A DNA stretch of 50,294 nt from Burkholderiales bacterium (lineage in GTDB: Bacteria > Pseudomonadota > Gammaproteobacteria > Burkholderiales > Burkholderiaceae_E): positions 1-50,294 of the forward strand of contig JAPLQE010000050.1 in the NCBI GenBank assembly GCA_026399835.1, read 5' to 3'. The translations under genes were made by a program, and so were the position numbers. Shown piece by piece: positions 27,937 through 38,497 of the stretch. Each line of letters starts with the position of its first letter. Position 1 is the stretch's first letter. The notes below the pieces were generated by a model. The model worked only from the letters and a program-made list of their open reading frames with translations, was not told the DNA's origin and did not search any database.

Positions 27937-28662
27937 ATGATCCGACCGGCCTCCTCCGCAAGCGAACAAGCAGTCGCGTTCCGCCAGCCGGTTGCCAGAC
28001 CCGCAGCCATGGCCGCGCGTGCCGTCGCCGCGCTCGCCGCCACCGTGCTCTTCGCCGTCTGCGGCGCCGTCCAGGCTCAGGGCGCCCCCAAGAAGATCGA
28101 CCTGGCTGATCGGATCGCGAAGGGCCAGCAGATCGCCTCCCAGGCCTGCGCCGCCTGCCACGGCGCCGACGGCAATGCCACCGGCCCGGCCAATCCCAAG
28201 CTCGCCGGCCAGCATGCCGACTACCTGTACAAGCAGTTGGTCAACTTCGTGCCGAAGCCCGGCGACAAGCAGGCCGAGCGGGTCAACGCGATCATGATGG
28301 GCTTCGCGTCGACGCTGTCCGACGACGACAAGCGCAACGTCGCGGCGTTCTACGCGAGCCAGACCAAGAAGCCCTCGGCCGCCAAGGACAAGGCGCTGGT
28401 CGAGCTCGGCCAGCAGATCTACCGCGGCGGCATCCCGGGCAAGCAGGTGCCGTCCTGCGCCGGCTGCCACGGCCCGGCGGGTGCCGGCATGCCCGCCCAG
28501 TACCCGCGCCTCGCCGGCCAGTGGGCGGAGTACACCGAGTCGCAGCTGGTGCAGTTCCGCGGCGGCCAGCGCATGAACAGCGCGCAGATGACCGCGATCT
28601 CGGCGCGCCTGTCGGACCGCGAGATCAAGGCCGTCGCCGACTACGTCGCCGGCCTGCGCTGA
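27937..28662 (+). CDS. Diheme cytochrome c4
   Basis: A 241-residue secreted protein with a signal peptide (hydrophobic core about residues 28-41, cleavage after VQA). Two c-type heme sites are CAACH (Cys71, Cys74, His75) and CAGCH (Cys174, Cys177, His178), each in its own c-type domain, the arrangement of cytochrome c4. It would carry electrons to a terminal oxidase in the periplasm. The start could also be ATG 28009, which would shorten the N-terminus by 24 residues. A TACAAT box lies at 27892-27897. Confidence 0.92.
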   Translation: MIRPASSASEQAVAFRQPVARPAAMAARAVAALAATVLFAVCGAVQAQGAPKKIDLADRIAKGQQIASQACAACHGADGNATGPANPKLAGQHADYLYKQLVNFVPKPGDKQAERVNAIMMGFASTLSDDDKRNVAAFYASQTKKPSAAKDKALVELGQQIYRGGIPGKQVPSCAGCHGPAGAGMPAQYPRLAGQWAEYTESQLVQFRGGQRMNSAQMTAISARLSDREIKAVADYVAGLR

Positions 28663-28690
28663 CGCGCCGGCGAGCGCGTCGACCCCGGAC

Positions 28691-28769
28691 GGGCGCCCTC
28701 GGTCGCCCGCTTCCACGAATGGGCGCCCTGGGGCGCCCGTCCCACGAATGGGCGCCCGCCAGGGCGCCC
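28691..28769. repeat. Cluster of GGGCGCCC palindromes with a 16-bp direct repeat
   Basis: Five copies of GGGCGCCC lie at 28691-28698, 28721-28728, 28731-28738, 28750-28757 and 28762-28769. The 16-bp unit CCACGAATGGGCGCCC occurs twice (28713-28728 and 28742-28757). Many alternative hairpins are possible. It lies between the cytochrome c4 and msrP genes and probably ends the cytochrome transcript. Confidence 0.6.
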
Positions 28770-28871
28770 ATGTCGTTTCCGGCACCGGGTCGCCTGCGCT
28801 GGCCCGCGGGTCAGGACTCCCTCAGAATGACGACCACCCGTTGTCGCGCCCCCGGCGCCCAGGAGACTCGC

Positions 28872-29837
<966 letters not shown>

Positions 29838-30524
29838 GGCGCGCGCGCCCGCGCGCCGCGGCGGCGTGCCGCGCGCGCTCCCCGCCATCAAGGCCGCGCT
29901 GTTCGTGCTCGCGCTGCTGCCGCTCGCCCGGCTGCTCGGGGCGGGCGTGTTCGGCTGGTTCGGCGGGCTCGGCGCCAACCCGATCGAGCTGATCACCCGA
30001 TCGACGGGCACCTGGACGCTGGTGTGCCTCTGCGCGAGCCTCGCCGTCACGCCGCTGCGGCGCGCGACCGGCCTGAACTGGCTGGTGAGGCTGCGCCGGA
30101 TGATCGGCCTCTTTGCGTTCTTCTACGCGGTGCTGCATCTCGGCACCTACGTCTGGTTCGACCAGTGGTTCGACCTCCGGGCGATCGTGAGCGACGTGAT
30201 CAAGCGGCCGTTCATCACGGTGGGCTTCGCGGCCTTCGTGCTGATGGTGCCGCTGGCCGTGACCTCGACCGACGCGATGGTGCGCCGCCTCGGCCGGCGC
30301 TGGGGCGCGCTGCACAAGCTGGTCTACCTGGTCGCGGTGGCGGCCGTCCTGCACTACTGGTGGCACAAGTCCGGCAAGAACGACTACTCGGAGGTCGGCT
30401 GGTATGCGGCCGTGGTGGCGCTGATGCTGGGCTGGCGGGTGTTCGACCGGCTGCGGGTGAGGTCGCAGGCACAGGCGCAGGCCCAGGCGCGCGGCTGACC
30501 CGCCGCCCACCCGCGGCGGGATCG

Positions 30525-30544
30525 CGCGGGCCGCAAGGCCCGCG
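30525..30544. terminator. Bidirectional terminator hairpin between msrQ and lysA
   Basis: Perfect 8-bp stem CGCGGGCC (30525-30532)/GGCCCGCG (30537-30544) with a GCAA loop between the convergent msrQ and lysA genes. There is no U-run on either side, so Rho assistance is possible. Confidence 0.45.
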
Positions 30545-30569
30545 GACAGGCGGCCCGCGGGCGTCCCGG

Positions 30570-31841
30570 TCAGTCGCGCGGCAGCGTGTGCTCGCCGGCG
30601 TACAGGTCGGCGATGCGCTCGCGCTCGCGCACGACGTGGACGCGGGTGCCGTCGACCATCACCTCCGCGCCGCGCGGGCGCGTGTTGTAGTTCGAGCTCA
30701 TCGCCATGCCGTACGCCCCCGCCGACAGGATGGCGAGCAGGTCGCCCTCGCCGATCGCGAGCTCGCGTCCGCGGCCGAGCCAGTCGCCCGACTCGCAGAC
30801 CGGCCCGACGATGTCGTACTCGTGCGCGGCGGCGGTTGCGGGCTCGACGGTCACGATGTCGTGCCAGGCTTCGTACATCGCCGGGCGCATCAGGTCGTTC
30901 ATCGCAGCGTCGACGACGGCGAAGCGCTTGCCGCCGTTGGCCTTGAGCACCTCGACGCGCGTGAGCAGCACGCCCGCATTGCCGACCATCGCGCGGCCGA
31001 ACTCGAACAGCGTCTCGGGCACCTCGCGGCCGCGCGCCGCGGCCCAGGCGTCGATGCGCGCGAACAGCGCGCGCAGCATCTCGCCGCGTGCCGGCGGCGT
31101 CTCGTCGCGGTAGGTGATGCCGAGGCCGCCGCCGAGATCGAGGTGGCGGATCGCGATGCCCTCGGCGGCGAGCGCGTCGACCAGGTCGAGCAGGCGGTCG
31201 AGCGCGGCGAGGAAGGGCGCGATCTCGGTGATCTGCGAGCCGATGTGGCAGTCGATGCCCTCGATGCGCAGGTTCGGCAGCGCCGCGGCCTGCCGGTAGG
31301 CGGCGAGCGCGCGCTCGTGCGCGATGCCGAACTTGTTCTCGCGCAGGCCGGTCGAGATGTAGGGATGCGTGCCCGCGTCGACGTCCGGGTTCACGCGCAG
31401 CGACACCGGCGCGCGCAGCTTCATCGCCCCCGCCACGGCATCCAGGCGCACCAGCTCGCTCTCGGACTCGACGTTGAAGCAGCGCACGCCCGCCGCCAGC
31501 GCGGCGCGCATCTCGTCGCGGGTCTTGCCGACACCGGAGAACACGATCCGCGCGGGATCGCCGCCAGCGGCCAGCACGCGGGCCAGTTCGCCCGCCGAGA
31601 CGATGTCGAAGCCGGCGCCGCGGCGCGCCAGCAGCTCGAGGACCGCGAGGTTGCTGTTGGCCTTGATCGCGTAGCAGACGAGCGCGCGGCGGCCGACCGT
31701 GGCCTGCGCGAACTCGTTCCAGGCGCCTTCGATCGCGCCGCGCGAGTAGACCCAGGTGGGCGTGCCGAAGCGTTCGGCGATGTCGGCGAGCGGGACCTGC
31801 TCGGCGTGCAGGCGACCGCCGATCGTGGGGAACCAGGACAT
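30570..31841 (-). CDS. lysA: Diaminopimelate decarboxylase
   Basis: A 423-residue PLP enzyme for the last step of lysine synthesis. Lys60 in CYAIKANSN binds PLP. Further motifs are GIDCHIGSQITE, HLDLGGGLGITY and, in the second domain, PVCESGDWLGRGREL, which supplies the active-site Cys. The usual EPGR phosphate loop reads EFGRAMVGNAG here. AGAGGT lies 6 nt before the ATG. lptM and cyaY are divergent/upstream, the common Burkholderiales order. Confidence 0.97.
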   Translation of the reverse strand: MSWFPTIGGRLHAEQVPLADIAERFGTPTWVYSRGAIEGAWNEFAQATVGRRALVCYAIKANSNLAVLELLARRGAGFDIVSAGELARVLAAGGDPARIVFSGVGKTRDEMRAALAAGVRCFNVESESELVRLDAVAGAMKLRAPVSLRVNPDVDAGTHPYISTGLRENKFGIAHERALAAYRQAAALPNLRIEGIDCHIGSQITEIAPFLAALDRLLDLVDALAAEGIAIRHLDLGGGLGITYRDETPPARGEMLRALFARIDAWAAARGREVPETLFEFGRAMVGNAGVLLTRVEVLKANGGKRFAVVDAAMNDLMRPAMYEAWHDIVTVEPATAAAHEYDIVGPVCESGDWLGRGRELAIGEGDLLAILSAGAYGMAMSSNYNTRPRGAEVMVDGTRVHVVRERERIADLYAGEHTLPRD

Positions 31842-31892
31842 CGGGACCTCTGGGGAGAGACGGTGGGGCAGGGACGGCCGGGAGGGCGCGAC

Positions 31893-32102
31893 TCAGTCGG
31901 TGCGGCGCGCGGGACGTCCGGTCTCGGGCGCCCCCGGGACCGCCTCGGTCGGGAGCCGGGCCGGCGGCAGCACCACCGTGCCGCTCGACGGCGCACGCAC
32001 CCTCGGGGGCGGCTCTGCCGGCGGCACCGGCAGGACCAGCGGACCACGCTGACCGCAGGCCGCGACCAGCGAACCCGCTAGAATCGCCGCGAGCAGCCGC
32101 AT
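31893..32102 (-). CDS. lptM: LPS translocon maturation lipoprotein LptM (YifL)
   Basis: A 69-residue lipoprotein. It starts MRLLAAILAGSLVAACGQRG: a lipobox VAAC followed by GQRGPLVLP, the conserved YifL/LptM start. A Pro/Arg-rich tail follows. ATG 32102 is chosen so that the signal peptide is normal. LptM helps LptD assembly. It lies 51 bp upstream of lysA on the same strand, between cyaY and lysA, as is usual. Confidence 0.88.
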   Translation of the reverse strand: MRLLAAILAGSLVAACGQRGPLVLPVPPAEPPPRVRAPSSGTVVLPPARLPTEAVPGAPETGRPARRTD

Positions 32103-32173
32103 CGGGCCGGACCCGGCGCGACGACTGTTTCCACCGACGCGGGAACGACCGCGAACCATGAGGCCAGCATAGC

Positions 32174-32503
32174 ATGAGCGATCAGGCCTTCCAGCGTGAC
32201 GCCGAGGCCGCCCTCGACGCGATCGAGGCCGCGATGGAGCGTGCCGCGGACGGCGACCTCGACGTCGACGTCGAGCGCCAGGGCAACGTGATCACGATGA
32301 CCTTCGAGGACGATTCGAAGGTCATCGTCAACAGCCATTCGGCCGCGCAGGAGATCTGGGTGGCCGCGCGCTCCGGCGGCTTCCACTACCGGCTCGTCGA
32401 CGGCCGCTGGATCGACGGCCGCAGCGGCGACGAGCTCTTCGCCGCGCTGTCCAGGCTGGTCAGCCAGCAGGGCGGCCTCGCGGTGGTGCTCGCGCCGCGC
32501 TGA
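32174..32503 (+). CDS. cyaY: Iron-sulfur cluster assembly protein CyaY (frataxin)
   Basis: A 109-residue frataxin. The acidic N-terminal helix (FQRDAEAALDAIEAAMERA, then DGDLDVDVERQ), the strands GNVITMTF and KVIVNSHSAAQEIWVAARSG, FHYR and W-DGR are family features. It modulates IscS activity and iron delivery. It is divergent from lptM, with starts 71 bp apart. Confidence 0.96.
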   Translation: MSDQAFQRDAEAALDAIEAAMERAADGDLDVDVERQGNVITMTFEDDSKVIVNSHSAAQEIWVAARSGGFHYRLVDGRWIDGRSGDELFAALSRLVSQQGGLAVVLAPR

Positions 32504-32630
32504 CGGGGCCGCGACCCGGCCACGCCAGGGTCCCGCCGGGGTCCCGGCCCGGCCGGCCGACCCATCGGACCTTCGCCGGGCATGGCGGGTGCTACGCAAG
32601 GTGTACCCCGCAACTTCCCAAGGAGGCTCT

Positions 32631-32900
32631 ATGAACCTGCTCATCTGGCTCGTCGTCGGAGGCGTGATCGGCTGGATCGCCAGCATGATCATGCGTACCG
32701 ATGCGCAACAAGGCATGCTGCTCAACGTCGTCGTCGGCATCGTCGGCGCGATGCTCGGCGGCTGGCTCATCTCTCCGCTCCTCGGCGTCGGCACCATCAA
32801 CCAGAGCAACTTCAGCATCGGATCGATGGTGGTGTCGCTGGTCGGGGCGGTGATCCTGCTCGCGGTCGTCAACCTGTTCCGTCGCGGCTCGGTGCGCTGA
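32631..32900 (+). CDS. GlsB/YeaQ/YmgE family membrane protein
   Basis: An 89-residue protein with three hydrophobic helices and the glycine pattern of the family: WLVVGGVIGWIASMIM, VVVGIVGAMLGGWL and VSLVGAVILLAVVNLF. These transglycosylase-associated-type proteins are often stress or stationary-phase induced; the exact role is not known. AAGGAGG lies 5 nt before ATG 32631, an excellent ribosome binding site. It opens the regulatory island after cyaY. The following 32901-33319 holds no gene I can support firmly. Confidence 0.85.
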   Translation: MNLLIWLVVGGVIGWIASMIMRTDAQQGMLLNVVVGIVGAMLGGWLISPLLGVGTINQSNFSIGSMVVSLVGAVILLAVVNLFRRGSVR

Positions 32901-33113
32901 GCGGTCGACGCAGGCGCGCGGTCGCCCGCATCGGGCCGCGCGCCGTACGATCCCCGGGTGAACATCACCACCGCCGTGGTCTCGCGCTCCCGCCCCGCCC
33001 CTGAACCGGTTCCGGTGTCACGGCCACGGCGTTGCCCGGGCACGGCCGTTGCCTGCTCCTGATGCTCCCTCCGCGCAACCGCGCGGACAGGCGCGCCCGA
33101 GGAGCCCAGCCCC

Positions 33114-33233
33114 ATGCCGTCCACCCCGATGCCCCCCCCCGCGCCCTGTCCCCACGGCGAACACCCCGAGCGACCGGTCCGCCCTGCGGGCGACCATCCG
33201 CGCCGGGTCCGCACCGATCATCCTCGGGCGTGA
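33114..33233 (+). CDS. Possible small ORF with a C9 tract
   Basis: A 39-codon frame with GAGGAG 9 nt upstream of the ATG. It encodes MPSTPMPPPAPCPHGEHPER and a basic end. It contains nine consecutive C (33132-33140). The neighbouring frame, open from 33032, is that of the downstream kinase. Adding one C would join this start to the kinase frame. Composition is Pro-rich and the ORF may be chance; it is listed because of the good ribosome binding site and the tract. Confidence 0.25.
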   Translation: MPSTPMPPPAPCPHGEHPERPVRPAGDHPRRVRTDHPRA

Positions 33234-33319
33234 GTCTGCCCGCGCTGCTGGGTGGCGTGCCGTCGGTTCTGCCGGCCGATGTGGTTCAATCGTGCGTGGC
33301 TTCCTCCGGCTGGCGCGAC

Positions 33320-34048
33320 ATGACTCCCCCCGATCCGGCCCGCGCGGTGCGGATGACTCGCGAGGAGTTCGCGTCGCTGGTCACGCACGAGCTGCGCAAC
33401 CCGCTGAATGCGATGACCGGCTGGCTGCATCTGCTGTCCGCCGATGCGTCGATGTGCACGGAATCCTCGCAGCGCGCGCTCGGAGGGCTGCGCCGGGCGC
33501 TCGACCAGCAGCTCGCGCTGATCGACACCCTGGGCGGCGTGCTGCGGCTGGTCGACGGCGAACGCCTCGAGCGGGTCGAGCCGCTCGAGCTCGGCGCGCT
33601 GCTCGACGCCTGCGCGCAGGCGCTGCAACCCGCTGCCGACGCCGCCGGCCGCGACATCCGTGTCGAGCGGACCGACCGCGCGTCGTGGCGCCCCGGCGAC
33701 CGGGCCGCGCTGCTCGCGGCCCTGCGCACGCTCGGCGCCCACGCACTGCGGCACGGCATGCCCGGCGCGACGCTGGTGCTCGGGCTCGGCGGTCCTGCCG
33801 ACGCACCCGTGCTGCGCATCGGGATCGACGAGGGCGACGAGGGCGGCCTGTCGATCTGGAACGGTTTCCGCACGGGCGGCCGGCTGCCGCTCGACCTGCT
33901 GCATGCGATGCTGATCGCCGAGGCGCATGGCGCGCACATCGGCCCGAGCGGTGACGGCCGGGTCGGCGACACGCTGCTGATCCGGTTCGACGACGGCGCC
34001 GCCGGTTCGGCGGGCGACGCTCCGAAGCCTGGCGGGCCGCGCGCGTGA
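33320..34048 (+). CDS. Small soluble histidine kinase-like protein
   Basis: A 242-residue protein. It has a HisKA dimerisation domain with the H box FASLVTHELRNPLNAM (phospho-acceptor His23) and no membrane helix or sensor domain. The second half is where a HATPase domain should be, but the N, G1 and G2 boxes are not recognisable (LLAALRTLGAHALRHG is a weak N-box remnant). It may be a degenerate kinase or a phosphotransfer/scaffold protein. ATG 33320 gives the domain start. A receiver gene follows 37 bp downstream. Confidence 0.7.
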   Translation: MTPPDPARAVRMTREEFASLVTHELRNPLNAMTGWLHLLSADASMCTESSQRALGGLRRALDQQLALIDTLGGVLRLVDGERLERVEPLELGALLDACAQALQPAADAAGRDIRVERTDRASWRPGDRAALLAALRTLGAHALRHGMPGATLVLGLGGPADAPVLRIGIDEGDEGGLSIWNGFRTGGRLPLDLLHAMLIAEAHGAHIGPSGDGRVGDTLLIRFDDGAAGSAGDAPKPGGPRA

Positions 34049-34085
34049 GCGCAGTGCCCGCTACCGACCCGACAGGAGATCGACG

Positions 34086-34649
34086 ATGAGCGACGCCTCG
34101 GTGGACGCGCCCGTGCCAGCCGGCCCCTGCCGCGTGCTGGTGGTCGACGACAACGTCGATTCCGCGCAGAGCATGAGCCTGCTGCTCGGACTCGAGGGCT
34201 ATCAGGTCGAATGCGCGTACGACGGCGAGGAAGCGCTGCACAGCGCCGAGCGCTTCGCGCCGCAGGTCGTGCTGCTCGATCTCGGGCTGCCGCGCTTCTC
34301 GGGGTTCGAGGTCGCGCGGCGCCTGCGCGGCGAGCCGACCGGCGACGGGCTGCTGCTGGTCGCGGTCAGCGGCTACGGGCGTGAGCGCGACCGGCAGGCG
34401 GCGCACGATGCAGGCTTCGACCTGCACCTGACCAAGCCTGCCGATCCCGACGAGGTGCTGCGCGTGCTCGCCGACCGTCAGTCGCTGCGTGACGCCCGGC
34501 GCCGTGCGGGCCCCGCGCTCATGACCATTGAGTCGCCGGATCCAGCCGCCGCGAGGTCGCCGCTGCCGGGCTCGCCAGGACCAGGTCCCGAAGGCGCGCC
34601 CGCGCCGCGCTTCGACGCGCCCGCCGCAGGCGCAGCGCGGAATACGTGA
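34086..34649 (+). CDS. Single-domain response regulator
   Basis: A 187-residue protein. Residues 15-135 are a receiver domain: VLVVDDNVDSAQ (acidic pair), LLDLGLPRFSG with phospho-acceptor Asp65, AVSGYGR with the conserved Ser, and HLTKPADP with the Lys. There is no output domain; the remaining 50 residues are a Pro/Ala-rich tail that overlaps the end of a convergent gene. GGAG precedes the ATG. It forms an operon with the preceding kinase-like gene. Confidence 0.88.
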   Translation: MSDASVDAPVPAGPCRVLVVDDNVDSAQSMSLLLGLEGYQVECAYDGEEALHSAERFAPQVVLLDLGLPRFSGFEVARRLRGEPTGDGLLLVAVSGYGRERDRQAAHDAGFDLHLTKPADPDEVLRVLADRQSLRDARRRAGPALMTIESPDPAAARSPLPGSPGPGPEGAPAPRFDAPAAGAARNT

Positions 34650-35184
34650 TCCACACCGCCATGGCGAGCGCCGCGGCGCCGAGCACCGGCCCGCCCTGAG
34701 CGCCCGCGCGAGCGGCGCCTTCGGCCTGCAGCGCGGCGAGCAGTGCGACGCCCGCGCTGCCCGAGGCGATTGCGAGCGGCAGCGCGGGCCAGCGGCCGCC
34801 GTACGCGCGCAGCATCCGGTCATGCTGGGCGACGCCACCAGCGAGCGCGACCACGGCGAGCACCACCGCGAGCGGCGCGGCGAGCGCGCCCGCGTGAGCC
34901 GCCCCGTCGGTGTCGAAGGCCGCGGCCAGGCCGAGCATCGCGGCGAGCGCGAGCGCGACCACGCCCTCGGCGACCGCGAGCAGGCCTGAGGTCGCGCCAC
35001 TGCCCAGGCGCAGCGAGATCGACAGCGGGTGCGCCGCACTGGCCGCGAGAAGCAGAGCGGTGGCCGCGAGGCCGCTGCGCGTCGAACCCTCGAGCACGCC
35101 GCAGAGCGTGGCCACCGAGAACGCCGCCAGTGCCGCGGCCCTCAGCGCGAGGCTCGCCCAGCTGTTCATGTAGATCAATGGCAT
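34519..35184 (-). CDS. HdeD/DUF308-like membrane protein
   Basis: A 221-residue membrane protein with about six hydrophobic helices, an N-terminal NSWASLALRAAALAAF and a basic C-terminus. Helix count, length and the start W-x-LALR are like HdeD/DUF308 stress proteins, but similarity is weak. GAGGAGAG lies 7 nt before ATG 35184. The last 131 bp overlap the tail of the convergent response regulator. It is divergent from the sigma-54 activator gene. Confidence 0.6.
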   Translation of the reverse strand: MPLIYMNSWASLALRAAALAAFSVATLCGVLEGSTRSGLAATALLLAASAAHPLSISLRLGSGATSGLLAVAEGVVALALAAMLGLAAAFDTDGAAHAGALAAPLAVVLAVVALAGGVAQHDRMLRAYGGRWPALPLAIASGSAGVALLAALQAEGAARAGAQGGPVLGAAALAMAVWITYSALRLRRARRSAARARLRDLVLASPAAATSRRLDPATQWS

Positions 35185-35302
35185 GACCGTCTCTCCTCGT
35201 TTCGTCGGGGCAGGCATCCTTTCGGATGCGCAGCACGGACCGTGCCCGCCGCGTTCGCGAATCCCTGCCCGAACAGGCCGGATGACCCGCCGAACCCGCT
35301 CC

Positions 35303-35308
35303 TATAAT
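35303..35308 (+). promoter_or_regulatory. Consensus -10 box just before the activator start
   Basis: TATAAT at 35303-35308, six bases before the A of the ATG at 35315. That A is the expected transcription start, so the mRNA would be leaderless. No Shine-Dalgarno sequence lies in the gap (GGTCCG). The -35 region is weak (ATGACC, 35282-35287). Confidence 0.5.
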
Positions 35309-35314
35309 GGTCCG

Positions 35315-36730
<1,416 letters not shown>

Positions 36731-36791
36731 GGCCGCCGCGCCTGCCCGCAGCACGGCGCGAACGCGGGGCGGCGGCGCGGACTCCGCGTGC

Positions 36792-38231
36792 TCAGGCCTG
36801 CGGGCGGTGGGACATGCGGCGCACCTCGACCGAGGGGATCTGCAGCGAGTCGCGGTACTTCGACACCGTGCGCCGTGCGACCTTGATGCCGCGCTGCTCG
36901 AGCAGCCGGGTGAGCTTGATGTCCGACAGCGGGCGTGTCCCGTCCTCTGCGCTGACCAGCTCGGTGATGAGTGCGCGCACCGCGGTCGCCGAGCAGGGCG
37001 CGCCGGCTGCGGTCTCGACGTGGCTGCCGAAGAAGTGCTTGAAGTCCAGCAGCCCGCGCGGCGTCGTCATGTACTTGCGGCTGGTGACGCGCGAGACCGT
37101 CGACTCGTGCAGCCCGACCTTGTCGGCGATCTCGCCGAGCGTCAGCGGCTTCATCGCCATCGCGCCGTAGTCGAAGAAGCGGCTCTGGTGATCGACGATC
37201 GCCTGCGCGACCCGCTGGATCGTCTGGAACCGCTGCTCGATGTTGCGGACCAGCCAGCGCGCCTCGCGCAGCTGCTGCGAGACCGGCGAGCCGCCGCCCT
37301 CGCGGCCGCCCTTGATGATGCTGGCGTAGAAGCGGCTGACGTGGATCCTCGGGATCACCTCCGGGTTGATCGATGCCACCCACTTGCCGTTCTGCTGCTG
37401 GACGATCACGTCCGCGACGACGAACTGCGTCTCGTCGGCGCCGAAGCCGGCGCCGGGGCGGGGCGTCAGCCCGCGCAGCAGCATCATCGCCGACTGCAGG
37501 TCGCACTCCGCGCATCCGAGCGCGCGCTGCAGCCGCTGGAAGTCGTGCGCGGCGAGCAGATCGAGGTGATGGTCGACGATGCGCAGCGCCAGGCGCTGGG
37601 CAGGGTGCCCGCCGACGTCGCGTGCGAGCAGCTGCAGCCTCAGGCACTCGGCGACCGAGCGCGCGGCGACGCCTGCCGGGTCGAGCGCCTGCACGTGGCA
37701 CAGCGCGATCTGCAGCTCGTCGACGTCGGCCGGCGGCGCGAGCGGGCACAGCGCGGACAGCTCGTCGAGCGGCTGCGTCAGGTAGCCCGATCCGTCGACC
37801 GCCTCGATCACCGCCTGCACGAGCATCGCGTCCCGGTCGGACAGCCGCAGGCAGCCGGCCTGCTGCAGCAGGTGCTCGCGCAGCGTCGGCGTGCCCGGGA
37901 CCATCAGCGCGGGATCCCATTCGTCGTCGCCGCTTCGCCCGGAGCGGTAGTCGGTGGGTGCGCCGCTCCAGAGCTCGTCGAGGCCGGCGGACTCGATCGC
38001 CTCGGGTTCCTCGGTCGGTGCCTCGGTCGGCTCGGGCGGCTCGGGCGGCTCGGCGTCGGTGGTGCCCGCCTCCTCGGACTCGACCGTCTCCAGGAAGGGG
38101 TTGGTCGTCAGCACCTCCTGCACCTGCTGCTGGAACTCGAGCGAACCGAGCTGCAGCAGCTGGATCGATCGCTGCAGGAACGGCGTCATCGACAGGTGGT
38201 GCCCGGCGCGCATCTGGAGCGAAACGGTCAT
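36792..38231 (-). CDS. rpoN: RNA polymerase sigma-54 factor
   Basis: A 479-residue sigma-54. Region I is Gln/Leu-rich (LSMTPFLQRSIQLLQLGSLE, then FQQQVQEVL). An acidic region II (residues 50-90, rich in Glu/Pro) follows, then the core-binding domain, the HTH (LTLGEIADKVGLHESTVSRV) and the RpoN box ARRTVSKYR near the end. It recognises -24/-12 promoters with an activator. It is not in the usual rpoN neighbourhood (lptB, hpf, ptsN), so it may be a second copy. ATG 38231 overlaps the stop of a repeat-containing ORF as ATGA. AGGAAG lies upstream. Confidence 0.95.
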   Translation of the reverse strand: MTVSLQMRAGHHLSMTPFLQRSIQLLQLGSLEFQQQVQEVLTTNPFLETVESEEAGTTDAEPPEPPEPTEAPTEEPEAIESAGLDELWSGAPTDYRSGRSGDDEWDPALMVPGTPTLREHLLQQAGCLRLSDRDAMLVQAVIEAVDGSGYLTQPLDELSALCPLAPPADVDELQIALCHVQALDPAGVAARSVAECLRLQLLARDVGGHPAQRLALRIVDHHLDLLAAHDFQRLQRALGCAECDLQSAMMLLRGLTPRPGAGFGADETQFVVADVIVQQQNGKWVASINPEVIPRIHVSRFYASIIKGGREGGGSPVSQQLREARWLVRNIEQRFQTIQRVAQAIVDHQSRFFDYGAMAMKPLTLGEIADKVGLHESTVSRVTSRKYMTTPRGLLDFKHFFGSHVETAAGAPCSATAVRALITELVSAEDGTRPLSDIKLTRLLEQRGIKVARRTVSKYRDSLQIPSVEVRRMSHRPQA

Positions 38232-38497
38232 CGAGGTACTTCCTGGTCGTCGGTCGTGGCGGGGATGAGCCTCGTCTGCAAGCCCTGTGCCATTGCGCGC
38301 AAACCCAGTGAATGCGTGGTCGGAGCCCCGCGGCGTGCAGTTTTTCCAGGGTCGGCGGACCTGGGCACGGAACTTTCTGCCGAGCCGAGCCGAGCCGAGC
38401 CGAGCCGAGCCGAGCCGAGCCGAGCCGACCCGACCCGACCCGACCCGACCCGACCCGACCCGACCCGACCCGACCCGACCCGCCGCCGTGCCTTCAC
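38228..38497 (-). CDS. Repeat-containing linker ORF coupled to rpoN
   Basis: An 89-residue ORF. GTG 38497 overlaps the upstream kinase stop (GTGA) and has GGAGG 7 nt before it. Its TGA overlaps the rpoN start (ATGA). The 5' half is 20 pentanucleotide units that encode GSGRV repeats and then GSARL repeats. The 3' half is unremarkable. Both 4-nt overlaps plus the ribosome binding site suggest that it is translated and passes ribosomes to rpoN. Unit number decides the frame: losing one unit would place it in frame with rpoN. Confidence 0.5.
   Translation of the reverse strand: MKARRRVGSGRVGSGRVGSGRVGSARLGSARLGSARLGSAESSVPRSADPGKTARRGAPTTHSLGLRAMAQGLQTRLIPATTDDQEVPR
38381..38480. repeat. Pentanucleotide array (CGAGC)9(CGACC)11
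   Basis: Nine perfect CGAGC units (38381-38425) run directly into eleven perfect CGACC units (38426-38480), 100 bp in all. The two blocks differ by one base per unit. The array starts 14 bp from the kinase stop and lies 150 bp from the rpoN ATG. Perfect tandem units of 5 bp are prone to slipped-strand mispairing. Each single-unit change shifts the reading frame. Confidence 0.95.

Noticed and set aside
33018-33221. Minus-strand ORF of 67 codons in the gap after the YeaQ-like gene
   Set aside because: Arg/Gly-rich, no ribosome binding site, and open in all neighbouring frames because of base composition.
38381-38480. CRISPR-like array
   Set aside because: Units are 5 bp, contiguous and without spacers; this is a simple tandem repeat.
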